Source of the DNA: Chloroflexota bacterium
Lineage (GTDB): Bacteria; Chloroflexota; Chloroflexia; Thermomicrobiales; JADLAZ01
DNA length: 50,662 nt
Direction: 5' to 3'
Assembly: GCA_020849725.1 (NCBI GenBank)
Contig: JADLAZ010000229.1
Span: forward strand, 1 to 50,662
Shown one piece after another: positions 15,896 to 23,395 of the stretch; within the stretch, counting starts at the first letter, position 1, and every line of letters begins with the position of its first letter. The position numbers and the translations under genes are program-made. Below the pieces are notes generated by a model. The model did no database searches, was not told the DNA's origin, and saw nothing but the letters and a program-made list of their open reading frames with translations.

Positions 15896-16600
15896 ATGAG
15901 TGACGATGTTGAGGCTCGCAAACGAGCGGCAGCGGTGGCGGCGGTGGGCCAGGTGACCGATGGCATGGTGCTGGGTCTGGGTACCGGCTCGACGGCGGCG
16001 CTGGCGCTGCGGGCACTGGCGGAGCGCATGGCCGGGGGGCTGCGGGTCGCCGGTGTGCCATCGTCGCAGGCCACTGCGGCGCTGGCGCGCGAGCTGGGCA
16101 TCCCGCTGACGACTCTCGACGAGCACGACACGCTGGACCTGACCATCGACGGCGCGGATGAGGTGGACCCGGCGCTCCGGCTGATCAAGGGCGCTGGTGG
16201 CGCGCTGCTGCGGGAGAAGGTGCTGGCCAGTAGCAGCCGGCAACTGGCGATCGTCGTCGACGACGCGAAACTGGTCAGCCAGTTGGGCCAGCGGTCGGCG
16301 CTGCCGGTGGAGGTCGTGCCGTTCGCCGTGCCGGCCGTCGTCGCCGTGCTGCGGGCGAGAGGCTTGCAGCCGCAGGTCCGCCATCAGGCTGACCGGCTGG
16401 CCGTCACCGACAATGGGAATCAAATCGTCGACTGTCGCACCGGGCCGATTGCCGATCCGGTGGCGCTCGACCGGGAGTTGCTGGCGCTGCCGGGCGTCGT
16501 CGATCACGGCCTGTTTATCGGTCTGACCAGCGTCGTCTATGTTGGGCATGCCGGTGGCCGAGTGAGCGTGCATCACGCCGGCGAGCCGCCTGCCTGGTAG
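15896..16600 (+). CDS. rpiA: Ribose-5-phosphate isomerase A
   Basis: A 234-residue cytoplasmic enzyme that interconverts ribose 5-phosphate and ribulose 5-phosphate in the pentose phosphate pathway. Family motifs are all present: GLGTGST (phosphate binding, residues 27-33), DGADEVD (85-91, with the catalytic Asp) and KGAGGALLREK (98-108, with the catalytic Glu at 107). Length is normal. The ATG at 15896 follows GGGAGGAGG; the frame is open further upstream, but that segment lacks a ribosome site and is not conserved in type. It stands alone, convergent with the SAM hydrolase gene. Confidence 0.95.
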   Translation: MSDDVEARKRAAAVAAVGQVTDGMVLGLGTGSTAALALRALAERMAGGLRVAGVPSSQATAALARELGIPLTTLDEHDTLDLTIDGADEVDPALRLIKGAGGALLREKVLASSSRQLAIVVDDAKLVSQLGQRSALPVEVVPFAVPAVVAVLRARGLQPQVRHQADRLAVTDNGNQIVDCRTGPIADPVALDRELLALPGVVDHGLFIGLTSVVYVGHAGGRVSVHHAGEPPAW

Positions 16601-16625
16601 GCACTGGCCGCGCGAGCCTGGGTCG

Positions 16626-17426
16626 CTACGGCACGGCGATGGTGACCGGATCGCCGCGTGCCAGTCCGAAGTGGGTCGCGGCGTCACCATCGCGTACTGC
16701 CAACTCCAGGGCGCCGAATGAGCCGAACAGACTCACCGGTGTACCGGGCGCCACGCCGGCGTAGGTGCGGTCGATAGCCTTGACCGCAAAGCGGCCGCAG
16801 GTCACGCGACACGCCGGCGGCAGCGCCGGCAGGTCCGTGGGTGTCACGTCGGTGATGGCATTGCCGAAGTGGTCGATGTGGATGACGTGCCCGAGTACCC
16901 CGCCAGCCGTTGCCTCCACCGCCGGCATCGGTAGTCGGAGCGGCTCGGCTAGTGCCGGCCCGAATCGCTCCGGCGCGACACCGGCCGCCAGGTGCGCCGC
17001 CACCGGGGCGAACACGTCGCGACCATGGAAGGTGGCGCTGACCGGCGCGCGCCAGAAGCCCTTCTCGGCCAGCCGCCAGGCGCGCACCGGCTCGCCACGT
17101 GCCTCCGCGACGCGGGCGAGGGCGCTCCAGCCGCCATTGTCGGGGCCGACGAACCATGCCGCACCGACGGTAGCCACCAGGCCCGCCCGCGCCGTGCCGA
17201 CCGTTGGGTCGACGACCAGGACGTGGACCGTGCCGGCGGGAAACGCGCCGGCGGCGGCGGCCAGCAGGAGACCGCCGACAGCCACAGCTTGTGGTGGCAC
17301 GGCGTGACTGATGTCGACGACCCGCGCGGCAGGATTGATGCCCAGGATGACACCGATCATCTGCCCGACGTAGCCGTCGGCCAGGCCGAAGTCCGTGGTC
17401 AGGGTGATGATGCCGCTGCTGGTCAT
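16626..17426 (-). CDS. S-adenosyl-L-methionine hydrolase/hydroxide adenosyltransferase (DUF62)
   Basis: A 266-residue member of the fluorinase/chlorinase superfamily branch that uses water or hydroxide to split SAM into adenosine and methionine. Visible motifs are LTTDFG (residues 9-14), VDISH (37-41), VDPTVGT (72-78, usually DPGVGT, so one Gly is Thr here) and GPDNG (94-98). The halide-binding serine region of true fluorinases is not evident. The gene lies 34 bp downstream of the HIT-Nudix gene on the same strand and may share its transcript. The physiological role of this family is unclear. Confidence 0.88.
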   Translation of the reverse strand: MTSSGIITLTTDFGLADGYVGQMIGVILGINPAARVVDISHAVPPQAVAVGGLLLAAAAGAFPAGTVHVLVVDPTVGTARAGLVATVGAAWFVGPDNGGWSALARVAEARGEPVRAWRLAEKGFWRAPVSATFHGRDVFAPVAAHLAAGVAPERFGPALAEPLRLPMPAVEATAGGVLGHVIHIDHFGNAITDVTPTDLPALPPACRVTCGRFAVKAIDRTYAGVAPGTPVSLFGSFGALELAVRDGDAATHFGLARGDPVTIAVP

Positions 17427-17460
17427 GGCTCCCGTCGCGGGCGGTCCCGCACGAGCGCAG

Positions 17461-18810
17461 CTAGCGCGCCTGAGTCAGCTCCAGCGCTCGCGCCAACACG
17501 GCTCGCGCGTCATCATGTGTCAACCGGGTGAGCGCCTCACGCTGGCTGAAGAGGAACGTGTCGCGCCCGAAATGGCGATTCCAGGTTGGCAGGTGGCCAT
17601 CGGCGCGCAGGAGATAGTAGCGGACAATTCGCTCCTGGTTGCGGAACGTGAACCGAAGCTCATCAATGAATGGCCCGAGCGCGCCGCTCAAACCCATCTC
17701 CTCAGCCACCTCGCGCACGGCGGCCTGCTCCGCCGACTCGCCCACCTCGATGTGGCCCTTGGGCAGCACCCAGGTCTGGTCCTTCGCCAGCCGCAGCGCG
17801 ACCTTGTCGCGCACGAGCACGACGGCCCCGGCCTGATAGACCGGCGCGAGGGCTGAAGGTGCGGATTCGGGAGTGATAGTTTCGGGTTCGGTGGGCTGGC
17901 CCGCTTCGGTGGCATCCACTGGCAAAGCCGCCGTCGCGGCCACGTCACCGATCACGCTCCCGGCCGTCACCGCGGCCGGCTCGTCAATGCTCAGCGCCTC
18001 AGCGGCCGGCATCACCACCGCGGCGACAGCACCGGGAGCGTCGGTTCCCGGGCTGCCATCGACAGTCGCGGCGTCGAAGACGGCCGCTGGTTCCGATGCT
18101 GTCGCTGGGAGCGCGCTGGATGCGGCGACTGCGTACCGATCGATAGTTGCCGCTGGCACAGCACGGTCAGTGACCGCACGGTCATCCGCCGGCGTGTCCT
18201 CACCATCGGCCACCGTAACCGGCGAGGTCGACTCGCTGTCGTCATCGGCGGCCACGGTGGTCGGCTCATCACTGGTGGCAGCGGCGGCAGGGGCCAGCAC
18301 GGGTGCAGCGGCGGCAAGCTCACCGACGTCGCCCTGGAGCGCGTGGCGCAGCCGGGCATACGTGTCTGGCACCAACTCGGGCAGGACCTTGGTCGCACCC
18401 AGCACCGGCATGAAGTTCGTGTCACCAGTCCAGCGCGGCACGACGTGCAGGTGGAGATGATCGGGCAGTCCCGCGCCGGCGGCCGCGCCAATGTTCAGGC
18501 CGATGTTGAAGCCATCCGGCCGCAGTGTTGCGCGCAGCGCGAGCGTCACCCGGCGCAGCAGATCGCCCACCTCCGCCCATTCGTCGGCGGTCAGGTCGGC
18601 CGGCTCGGCCACGCGACGGTAGGGGATGATCATGAGGTGGCCGGTGTTGTAGGGAAATAGGTTCATCAGAACGTAGCACAGGCGGCCGCGCAGCAAGACC
18701 AGATTGGTCTCATCGTCGGTATCGGCGGCCAGGGATTCAAACACGGTGCCACCGGCGCGCTGGTCGCCGGTGACATAACTGTGCCGCCAGGGAGTCCACA
18801 GGCGCTCCAC
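17461..18810 (-). CDS. HIT hydrolase-Nudix hydrolase fusion with long linker
   Basis: A 449-residue two-domain protein. Residues 1-160 are a HIT domain of the Ap4A phosphorylase/FHIT-like type: it opens LWTPWRHSYV and carries the catalytic triad H118-L-H120-L-H122. Residues about 165-325 are a low-complexity Ala/Asp/Thr/Val-rich, acidic linker with no predictable fold. Residues 326-449 are a Nudix hydrolase with a perfect Nudix box from G352 to L374 (GHIEVGE, REVAEEMGL). Both domains act on nucleoside-phosphate links, so joint cleavage of dinucleoside polyphosphates is plausible. The start is GTG 18810, five bases after AAGGAG; the frame open to 19464 runs into the next gene and lacks domain similarity. 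Confidence 0.88.
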   Translation of the reverse strand: MERLWTPWRHSYVTGDQRAGGTVFESLAADTDDETNLVLLRGRLCYVLMNLFPYNTGHLMIIPYRRVAEPADLTADEWAEVGDLLRRVTLALRATLRPDGFNIGLNIGAAAGAGLPDHLHLHVVPRWTGDTNFMPVLGATKVLPELVPDTYARLRHALQGDVGELAAAAPVLAPAAAATSDEPTTVAADDDSESTSPVTVADGEDTPADDRAVTDRAVPAATIDRYAVAASSALPATASEPAAVFDAATVDGSPGTDAPGAVAAVVMPAAEALSIDEPAAVTAGSVIGDVAATAALPVDATEAGQPTEPETITPESAPSALAPVYQAGAVVLVRDKVALRLAKDQTWVLPKGHIEVGESAEQAAVREVAEEMGLSGALGPFIDELRFTFRNQERIVRYYLLRADGHLPTWNRHFGRDTFLFSQREALTRLTHDDARAVLARALELTQAR

Positions 18811-18911
18811 GCTCGCTCCTTGGCCGGGGCTTCCCGGCGAACTGGCATCGCAACGGTTCCGGCTGTCGACGACCAACTCTCCTGGTCTGCTGGCGCCACA
18901 ACGCCCACTGG

Positions 18912-19445
18912 CTACAATCGACCGGCCACCGGCTGCCGTGTCCGCCGCTGCTGGCGCTGACGCCAGGCGCTCCAATCGCGGCGACGAGTCGTCGTGGCGG
19001 TGACCGGTCCCAGTTCGGCCAGCGCCGCCTGCAGCACCGGCTCCGCCACCGGGATGAATCGGACCAGCCAGTCGATTACAGCGGCTTGCACTTCGACGGT
19101 GAGGCTCGGGGCATGGAACACATGGAAAATATGGCCCCAAGCAGCGGTCCACTGCTCCAACTCGACCGCGCCGTCGACTGCGGCCGCCAGCGCCACCATG
19201 TGCGGATCGAACCAGTCGAGTAGACGCTTGTTGACATCGGCCGTGGCTTCGAAGTGCAAGCCGACCTCGATCAGGCCGCGCCCGGCCACCGGCCAGACCT
19301 CGTAGTGCAGGCGAGGCTCGGCGTACCACAGCTTGAGGAGATGGGACTGCCGGCGTGCCTGAAACGACTGCCAGTCGGCCGGCAGGTCCACCCGCAGGTA
19401 AGCGGGGATGGTATCCAGGAAGTCGGTCTGGCGCAGTGTGCTCAT
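18912..19445 (-). CDS. Conserved-type hypothetical protein
   Basis: A 176-residue soluble protein, rich in Trp, His and Phe, with no motif I recognise. The N-terminal half looks alpha/beta (for example RLHYEVWPV and GLIEVGLHFEA), the middle is helical, and the last 30 residues are basic (RRR, RQRQQRR). The start at 19445 is the most downstream of three Met codons in frame (19496, 19457, 19445); ribosome sites are poor for all, so the start is uncertain. It lies 101 bp upstream of the HIT-Nudix gene on the same strand and is divergent from hspR. Confidence 0.6.
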   Translation of the reverse strand: MSTLRQTDFLDTIPAYLRVDLPADWQSFQARRQSHLLKLWYAEPRLHYEVWPVAGRGLIEVGLHFEATADVNKRLLDWFDPHMVALAAAVDGAVELEQWTAAWGHIFHVFHAPSLTVEVQAAVIDWLVRFIPVAEPVLQAALAELGPVTATTTRRRDWSAWRQRQQRRTRQPVAGRL

Positions 19446-19487
19446 GGCCACCAGCATAGCACACCCGCCACTAACACCGCCAGCATG

Positions 19488-19516
19488 TTGACACACATCG
19501 TATCAGACTGTATACT
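19488..19516 (+). promoter_or_regulatory. Consensus sigma-70 promoter for hspR-dnaJ
   Basis: TTGACA (19488-19493), 17-bp spacer, TATACT (19511-19516). The -35 is perfect and the -10 matches at 5 of 6 with ideal spacing. The start site would fall near 19523, giving a leader of about 65 nt. I find no HAIR (HspR) or CIRCE (HrcA) inverted repeat over or near it. Confidence 0.75.
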
Positions 19517-19587
19517 ACTGACCGTGAACAAGCGCGTGCTGGGGACCGAGTGCCCGGCCATCGGCGTTTGGAAAGGAACCACGTCCG

Positions 19588-19983
19588 ATGCGCGAAAACG
19601 AGGGACTGTATATAATCAGCGTCGCCGCGCGCCTGCTGGAGATGCATCAGCAGACGCTGCGCAAGTACGAGCGCGCCGGATTTATCCGGCCGCAGCGCAC
19701 AGGCGGCAATTTGCGCCTGTACTCAGTTGAGGATGTCGAGCGCCTGCGCCAGATCAAGTATCTGGTCGACGTGCTTGGCATGAACCTTGACGGGGTTGAG
19801 ACGATGCTGACGCTGACCGGCCGGCTGCGCCGCCTCTACCGGTCGCTCGCACCGGACCTGAGCCCCGATGAGGTCGACCAGGCCCGCGCCGAAGTGGCGC
19901 ACATGCTGGCGATGCTCGGCGTCGAGCAAGAGACGGTGGTCGAGCCACCGGCCGCCGCGGCTGGTGAGCGGCGCGGGCACTAG
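19588..19983 (+). CDS. hspR: HspR-type MerR-family regulator
   Basis: A 131-residue DNA-binding regulator. The MerR helix-turn-helix reads YIISVAARLLEMHQQTLRKY, followed by RAGFIRPQRTGGNLRLYS and DVERLRQIKYL, a close fit to HspR, the repressor of dnaK/clpB-type heat-shock genes in Actinobacteria and relatives. The C-terminal third (helical, ending in an acidic and Ala/Pro-rich tail) is shorter than in MerR proteins that bind small molecules. The gene is followed by dnaJ after 20 bp, which supports the assignment. The ribosome site AAAGGAA is a little far from the ATG. HspR usually represses its own operon, but no HAIR operator is visible. Confidence 0.78.
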   Translation: MRENEGLYIISVAARLLEMHQQTLRKYERAGFIRPQRTGGNLRLYSVEDVERLRQIKYLVDVLGMNLDGVETMLTLTGRLRRLYRSLAPDLSPDEVDQARAEVAHMLAMLGVEQETVVEPPAAAAGERRGH

Positions 19984-20003
19984 GTCCGCGCGGGGAGGCC
20001 GGG

Positions 20004-21026
20004 GTGGAGTACAAGGACTACTACAAGACCCTGGGCGTGGCGAAGACAGCGACCGCCAAGGAGATCAAGGGTGCGTTCCGGAAGCTGGCGCGCCAGTACC
20101 ATCCAGATGTGAACAAGGACAAGCCCAACGCCGAGGCTCGCTTCAAAGAAGTGAACGAGGCCTACGAAGTACTGGGCGATTCGGACAAGCGCCAGAAGTA
20201 CGACCAGCTCGGCGCCAACTGGCAGGCTTACGAGCAGTGGCAGCGGGCCGGTGGCCAGGGCGCGCCGTTCGACTTCGGCGGCGTCAGTGGTGGCGGTGGC
20301 GGCCGAGGTGGCGGGCGGCCGATCTCCGAGGCCGAGTTGCGCGACCTGTTCGGCAACCTGGGCGGCGACGGCGCCGGCGCCGGTGGCTTCTCCGATTTCT
20401 TCCGCACCTTCTTCGACCTGGGCGCGTCTGGTCCAACCGCCAGCCGCGCGCGACGGACGCCGTCGGTCCCGCCGCAGGCCGGCGCCGACCTGGAGCACGA
20501 GCTGGAGCTGTCATTGGACGAGGCGTTTGCCGGCACGACGCGCATTCTGCAACTGGTCGGCGCCGACGGCACGGCGCGGCGTTTGGAAATCCAGCTGCCG
20601 GCAGGGGTCAATGATGGCAAGGGCATCCGCTACAGCGGCCAGGGCAGTCCTGGCTATGCCGGCGGACCGGCCGGCGACCTGATCGTGCGCGTGCGCATCC
20701 GGCCGCACGATCGCTTCATGCGCGACGGTGACGACCTGTCGACCAAGCTCGCCGTACCACTCACGACGCTGGTGCTGGGCGGCGAGGTGGAGGTGCCGAC
20801 GCTGGCCGGCCGGCGCCTGCTGCGCATTCCGGCCGAGACGGGTGATGGCCGTCGGTTCCGCCTATCCGGTCAGGGCATGCCGCGCCTGGGGCGCGACGGC
20901 GAGCGTGGCGATCTCTATGTCGAGGTTCACGCGCAGTTGCCACGCAATCTGAGCCGACGCCAGCAGGCGCTGTTCGAGGAGTTGGCTCAACTCGAGCGTG
21001 GCGACCAGAGTTCCGCCGCCGACTGA
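20004..21026 (+). CDS. dnaJ: DnaJ/CbpA-type co-chaperone (class II)
   Basis: A 340-residue Hsp40 co-chaperone that stimulates the DnaK ATPase. The J domain spans residues 1-70 with the HPD motif at 33-35. A Gly/Phe-rich region (about 75-130) follows, then two client-binding beta domains from about 160. The zinc-finger CxxCxGxG repeats of class I DnaJ are absent, so it is class II, like CbpA. The start is GTG at 20004 after GGGGAGG. It lies 20 bp behind hspR, probably on the same transcript. dnaK and grpE are not in the window. Confidence 0.92.
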   Translation: MEYKDYYKTLGVAKTATAKEIKGAFRKLARQYHPDVNKDKPNAEARFKEVNEAYEVLGDSDKRQKYDQLGANWQAYEQWQRAGGQGAPFDFGGVSGGGGGRGGGRPISEAELRDLFGNLGGDGAGAGGFSDFFRTFFDLGASGPTASRARRTPSVPPQAGADLEHELELSLDEAFAGTTRILQLVGADGTARRLEIQLPAGVNDGKGIRYSGQGSPGYAGGPAGDLIVRVRIRPHDRFMRDGDDLSTKLAVPLTTLVLGGEVEVPTLAGRRLLRIPAETGDGRRFRLSGQGMPRLGRDGERGDLYVEVHAQLPRNLSRRQQALFEELAQLERGDQSSAAD

Positions 21027-21093
21027 CGAAGTTGGGGTGGGTGCGTTGGCGCGGGCATCGGCAGCTGTGAGCGAGCGCTCGTGCCGGTCGGCC

Positions 21094-21122
21094 TTGTTCA
21101 CGATTGCTCGCAAGCGTAGAAT
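21094..21122 (+). promoter_or_regulatory. Candidate promoter of a small membrane protein
   Basis: TTGTTC (21094-21099), 17-bp spacer, TAGAAT (21117-21122). The -10 matches at 5 of 6 but the -35 at only 3 of 6. It lies about 80 bp upstream of the GTG at 21200. Confidence 0.4.
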
Positions 21123-21199
21123 GGCGGCGACCGCTCAGTGGGGTGGTCGGTGGTGGTGGGCACTCGGTTGGCGGTGGGCCGCTGGGAGGACGTAGCGCG

Positions 21200-21391
21200 G
21201 TGGACATCGTGCTCCAACTGGCGCAGGCCGTGCTGGTAGTCGTCATCCTGATCGCGGTCATCGTCGTCATGCCGTTCCTGTTCCTGATCGTCTTCAGCTT
21301 CGCCTATGGTCCGCCTACCGGACCAAGGTCGACACGCCAGGCGACGACCCCGCCTGCCCCCGGCTCCGACGAAGAAGGGCCGCTCCCATAG
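21200..21391 (+). CDS. Small membrane protein of unknown function
   Basis: A 63-residue protein: a long hydrophobic stretch of about 35 residues (one long helix or a tight hairpin; it includes AVLVVVILIAVIVVMPFLFL) followed by a Pro/Thr/Arg tail ending in acidic residues. The start is GTG at 21200 with GGGAGG ten bases upstream. The frame extends to 21104, but that part is Gly-rich and unlike coding sequence. It stands between dnaJ and the convergent ABC ATPase gene. No family recognised. Confidence 0.5.
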   Translation: MDIVLQLAQAVLVVVILIAVIVVMPFLFLIVFSFAYGPPTGPRSTRQATTPPAPGSDEEGPLP

Positions 21392-21404
21392 CCGGTCGCG
21401 CCGC

Positions 21405-22385
21405 CTATGCGCCGGCAGCCGGATTGTCGCCCTGCTCCGAGTCGGCGATCAGCGCGATGAACACGTCTTCCAGGCTGGCCGGGATGGCCGCCAGGGCCAC
21501 TGGCTCGACGCCAGCCGACCGCAACAGGTCTGCCGCCCCGTCTGATGCGAGTGGCTCCGTCGTCCGCACGTGTAGCGCCACCCCGTGCAACGTGACGTCG
21601 GCCACGCCAGGGCGGCCGAGCAGCGCCGCCACCGCCGCCAGCGGCGCCGCCGCCTCGACTTCCCAGAGCGTGCCGGCTGCCACGCGCGCCCGCAGGCCGG
21701 CCGGCGTGTCGATCGCGATCAGCCGGCCGGCACGCATCAAGCTCACCCGGTCGGCCTGCTCGGCCTCATCCATCGCGTGCGTCGTGACGAACACCGTCAC
21801 GCCCGTGCCAGCCAGGGTATAGATCAGGTCCCAGAAGCGCCGCCGGGCCAGTGGGTCCACCCCCGCCGTCGGTTCGTCGAGAAAGAGGACACGCGGCTGG
21901 TGCAGGATGGCGCAGCCGAGCGCCAGCCGCTGTCGCCAACCGGTCGCCAGTGCGCCGGCCGGTGCGTCAGCCGCGGTCGTCAAGCCGGTGATCTCCAGCA
22001 CTTCGTCCAGGCGTGTGGGCAGCCGTTGGCGGGGCACGCCGTAGGCGCCGCCGTAGAATCGCAAGTTCTCCCGCGCCGTCAGGTCGTCGTAGAGGGCGAA
22101 TCGCTGCGACATGTAGCCCAGGTGCCGGCGGATGGCCTCGCTCTGGTGCGCGATCGACAGCCCCAGCACCCAGCCCTCGCCCGATGACGGCCTCAGGATG
22201 CCGCACAGCATGCGGATGGTCGTACTCTTGCCGCTCCCGTTTGGCCCCAGGAATGCGAAAATCTCTCCCGGCTCAACGACAAACGACACCCGATCGACGG
22301 CGACCATATCACCAAAGACCTTCGTCAGATCACGTGCCTCGACTGCGGGCGCGTCCGGCCGCTCGCTCGCCGTCGCGCCGATCAT
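21405..22385 (-). CDS. ABC-2 exporter ATP-binding protein (second ATPase)
   Basis: A 326-residue ATPase. Walker A is GPNGSGKST (about residues 45-53), Walker B is RVLFLDEPTAGVDP, and the switch region reads VFVTTHAMDEAE. The signature motif is the degenerate ATGWRQR form, as in the second half of YbhF-like proteins. A C-terminal domain of about 90 residues follows, typical for ABC-2 exporters. Its ATG overlaps the stop of the upstream ATPase gene by 4 bp (ATGA), implying translational coupling; the frame open to 22727 overlaps that gene and is not used. It is the last gene of the operon 25945-21405. YbhF-type proteins carry both ATPases in one chain, while here they are separate. Confidence 0.9.
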   Translation of the reverse strand: MIGATASERPDAPAVEARDLTKVFGDMVAVDRVSFVVEPGEIFAFLGPNGSGKSTTIRMLCGILRPSSGEGWVLGLSIAHQSEAIRRHLGYMSQRFALYDDLTARENLRFYGGAYGVPRQRLPTRLDEVLEITGLTTAADAPAGALATGWRQRLALGCAILHQPRVLFLDEPTAGVDPLARRRFWDLIYTLAGTGVTVFVTTHAMDEAEQADRVSLMRAGRLIAIDTPAGLRARVAAGTLWEVEAAAPLAAVAALLGRPGVADVTLHGVALHVRTTEPLASDGAADLLRSAGVEPVALAAIPASLEDVFIALIADSEQGDNPAAGA

Positions 22386-23347
22386 GGTGACGCCGTCTCC
22401 CGGGCTGCCATCAGCCAGATGACCGCATCCTCCAGCGTCGGCGCCACCGGCCGCAGCGCCTCGGTTGTCACACCGCCGGTCACCAGCGCGCCGGCAAGCG
22501 TCGCCATCGCCAGCGTCACCGCCGTGCCGGGGGCGAACGCGACTTGCAGACGGCTGCCAAGCAGCCGTGCGTCGACGACTGACGGCAGCGACTGCGCTAG
22601 CGCCTGGGCGAGCTGGCGCGGACGCACCGTCACCTCGACTAAGGGCGTGTCGACGGCGGCGCGCAGCGCGGCCGGCGTTGCCGTGGCCAGCAGTCGCCCG
22701 TCGACCAGCACGCCGACCCGACCACACAGCTCGGCCTCGTCCAGATAGGCGGTCGACACGAGTACCGTCGCGCCATCGGCGCGCAACCCGGTCAGCAGGC
22801 GCCAGAACTCGCGCCGGGCAATCGGGTCGACACCGTTGGTCGGCTCGTCCAACACCAGCAAATCCGGCGCATGCACCAGCGCACAGGCTAGCGCCAGCTT
22901 CTGGCGCATGCCGCCGGACAACTGCTGCGCCAGACGGTCGCGCGCGCCGGTCAGGTCCACCAGACGGAGCAAGTCGGTGGCCCGCGATCGCGCCGTTGCC
23001 GCCGGCACACCGTAGAGCGAGGCGGTCAGGGTGAGGTTCTCCATGACGGTCAGGTCACCGTACAGCGAAAAGCGCTGCGGCACGTAGCCGAGGCGCGCGC
23101 GGACCGCGTCGAGCTGTGCCGGCACCAGCTGGCCGGCGATGCGGATCGTGCCCTCGTCGGGCGTCAACACGCCGATCAGCAGGCGCAGCGCCGTCGTCTT
23201 CCCGGCTCCATCGGGGCCGACCAGTCCGAACAACTCACCCCGGGCGACCGTTAGGTCCAGGCCGTCGACGGCCGTCACCGCCCCGAAGCGACGCGTCAAC
23301 CCCGCCACCTCCACAACCGCGTCCGGCCCAATTCCTGTTGCAGTCAT
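22382..23347 (-). CDS. ABC-2 exporter ATP-binding protein (first ATPase)
   Basis: A 321-residue ATPase with Walker A GPDGAGKTT (about residues 44-52), a canonical signature LSGGMRQKLALACAL, Walker B LLVLDEPTNGVDP, and VLVSTAYLDEAE. The PDGAGKTT form is typical of the first half of YbhF-like dual ATPases. A C-terminal extension of about 90 residues follows the core. It would energise, with the second ATPase, the membrane permease encoded just upstream. The start ATG (23347) has no obvious ribosome site and lies in a 10-bp tandem repeat that creates a short overlapping leader frame, so initiation may be coupled. Confidence 0.9.
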   Translation of the reverse strand: MTATGIGPDAVVEVAGLTRRFGAVTAVDGLDLTVARGELFGLVGPDGAGKTTALRLLIGVLTPDEGTIRIAGQLVPAQLDAVRARLGYVPQRFSLYGDLTVMENLTLTASLYGVPAATARSRATDLLRLVDLTGARDRLAQQLSGGMRQKLALACALVHAPDLLVLDEPTNGVDPIARREFWRLLTGLRADGATVLVSTAYLDEAELCGRVGVLVDGRLLATATPAALRAAVDTPLVEVTVRPRQLAQALAQSLPSVVDARLLGSRLQVAFAPGTAVTLAMATLAGALVTGGVTTEALRPVAPTLEDAVIWLMAARETASP

Positions 23348-23372
23348 TCGCGTTCATTCGCGTTCATTCGCG
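23344..23372 (-). repeat. 10-bp triple repeat at the ATPase start, with short leader frame
   Basis: The unit TCATTCGCGT occurs almost three times in a row. On the minus strand it creates an ATG in each copy. The first (23367) opens a 7-codon frame whose TGA overlaps the ATPase ATG as ATGA, a layout suited to termination-reinitiation. The second ATG is out of frame. Confidence 0.7.
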
Positions 23373-23395
23373 GTTTCCGTTCGTCTCGGCGGCGC

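Noticed and set aside
15686..16690. Minus-strand frame of 334 residues
   Set aside because: It is antisense to rpiA, whose motifs are beyond doubt.
18811..19464. Extension of the HIT-Nudix frame by 218 residues
   Set aside because: It overlaps another credible gene in a different frame, and the GTG at 18810 with its ribosome site fits the usual HIT start.
19446..19587. HAIR or CIRCE heat-shock operator
   Set aside because: I searched for the CTTGAGT-N7-ACTCAAG and TTAGCACTC-N9-GAGTGCTAA patterns by eye and found neither.
23344..23372. CRISPR-like repeats
   Set aside because: The units are only 10 bp and directly adjacent without spacers; no cas gene is present in the window.
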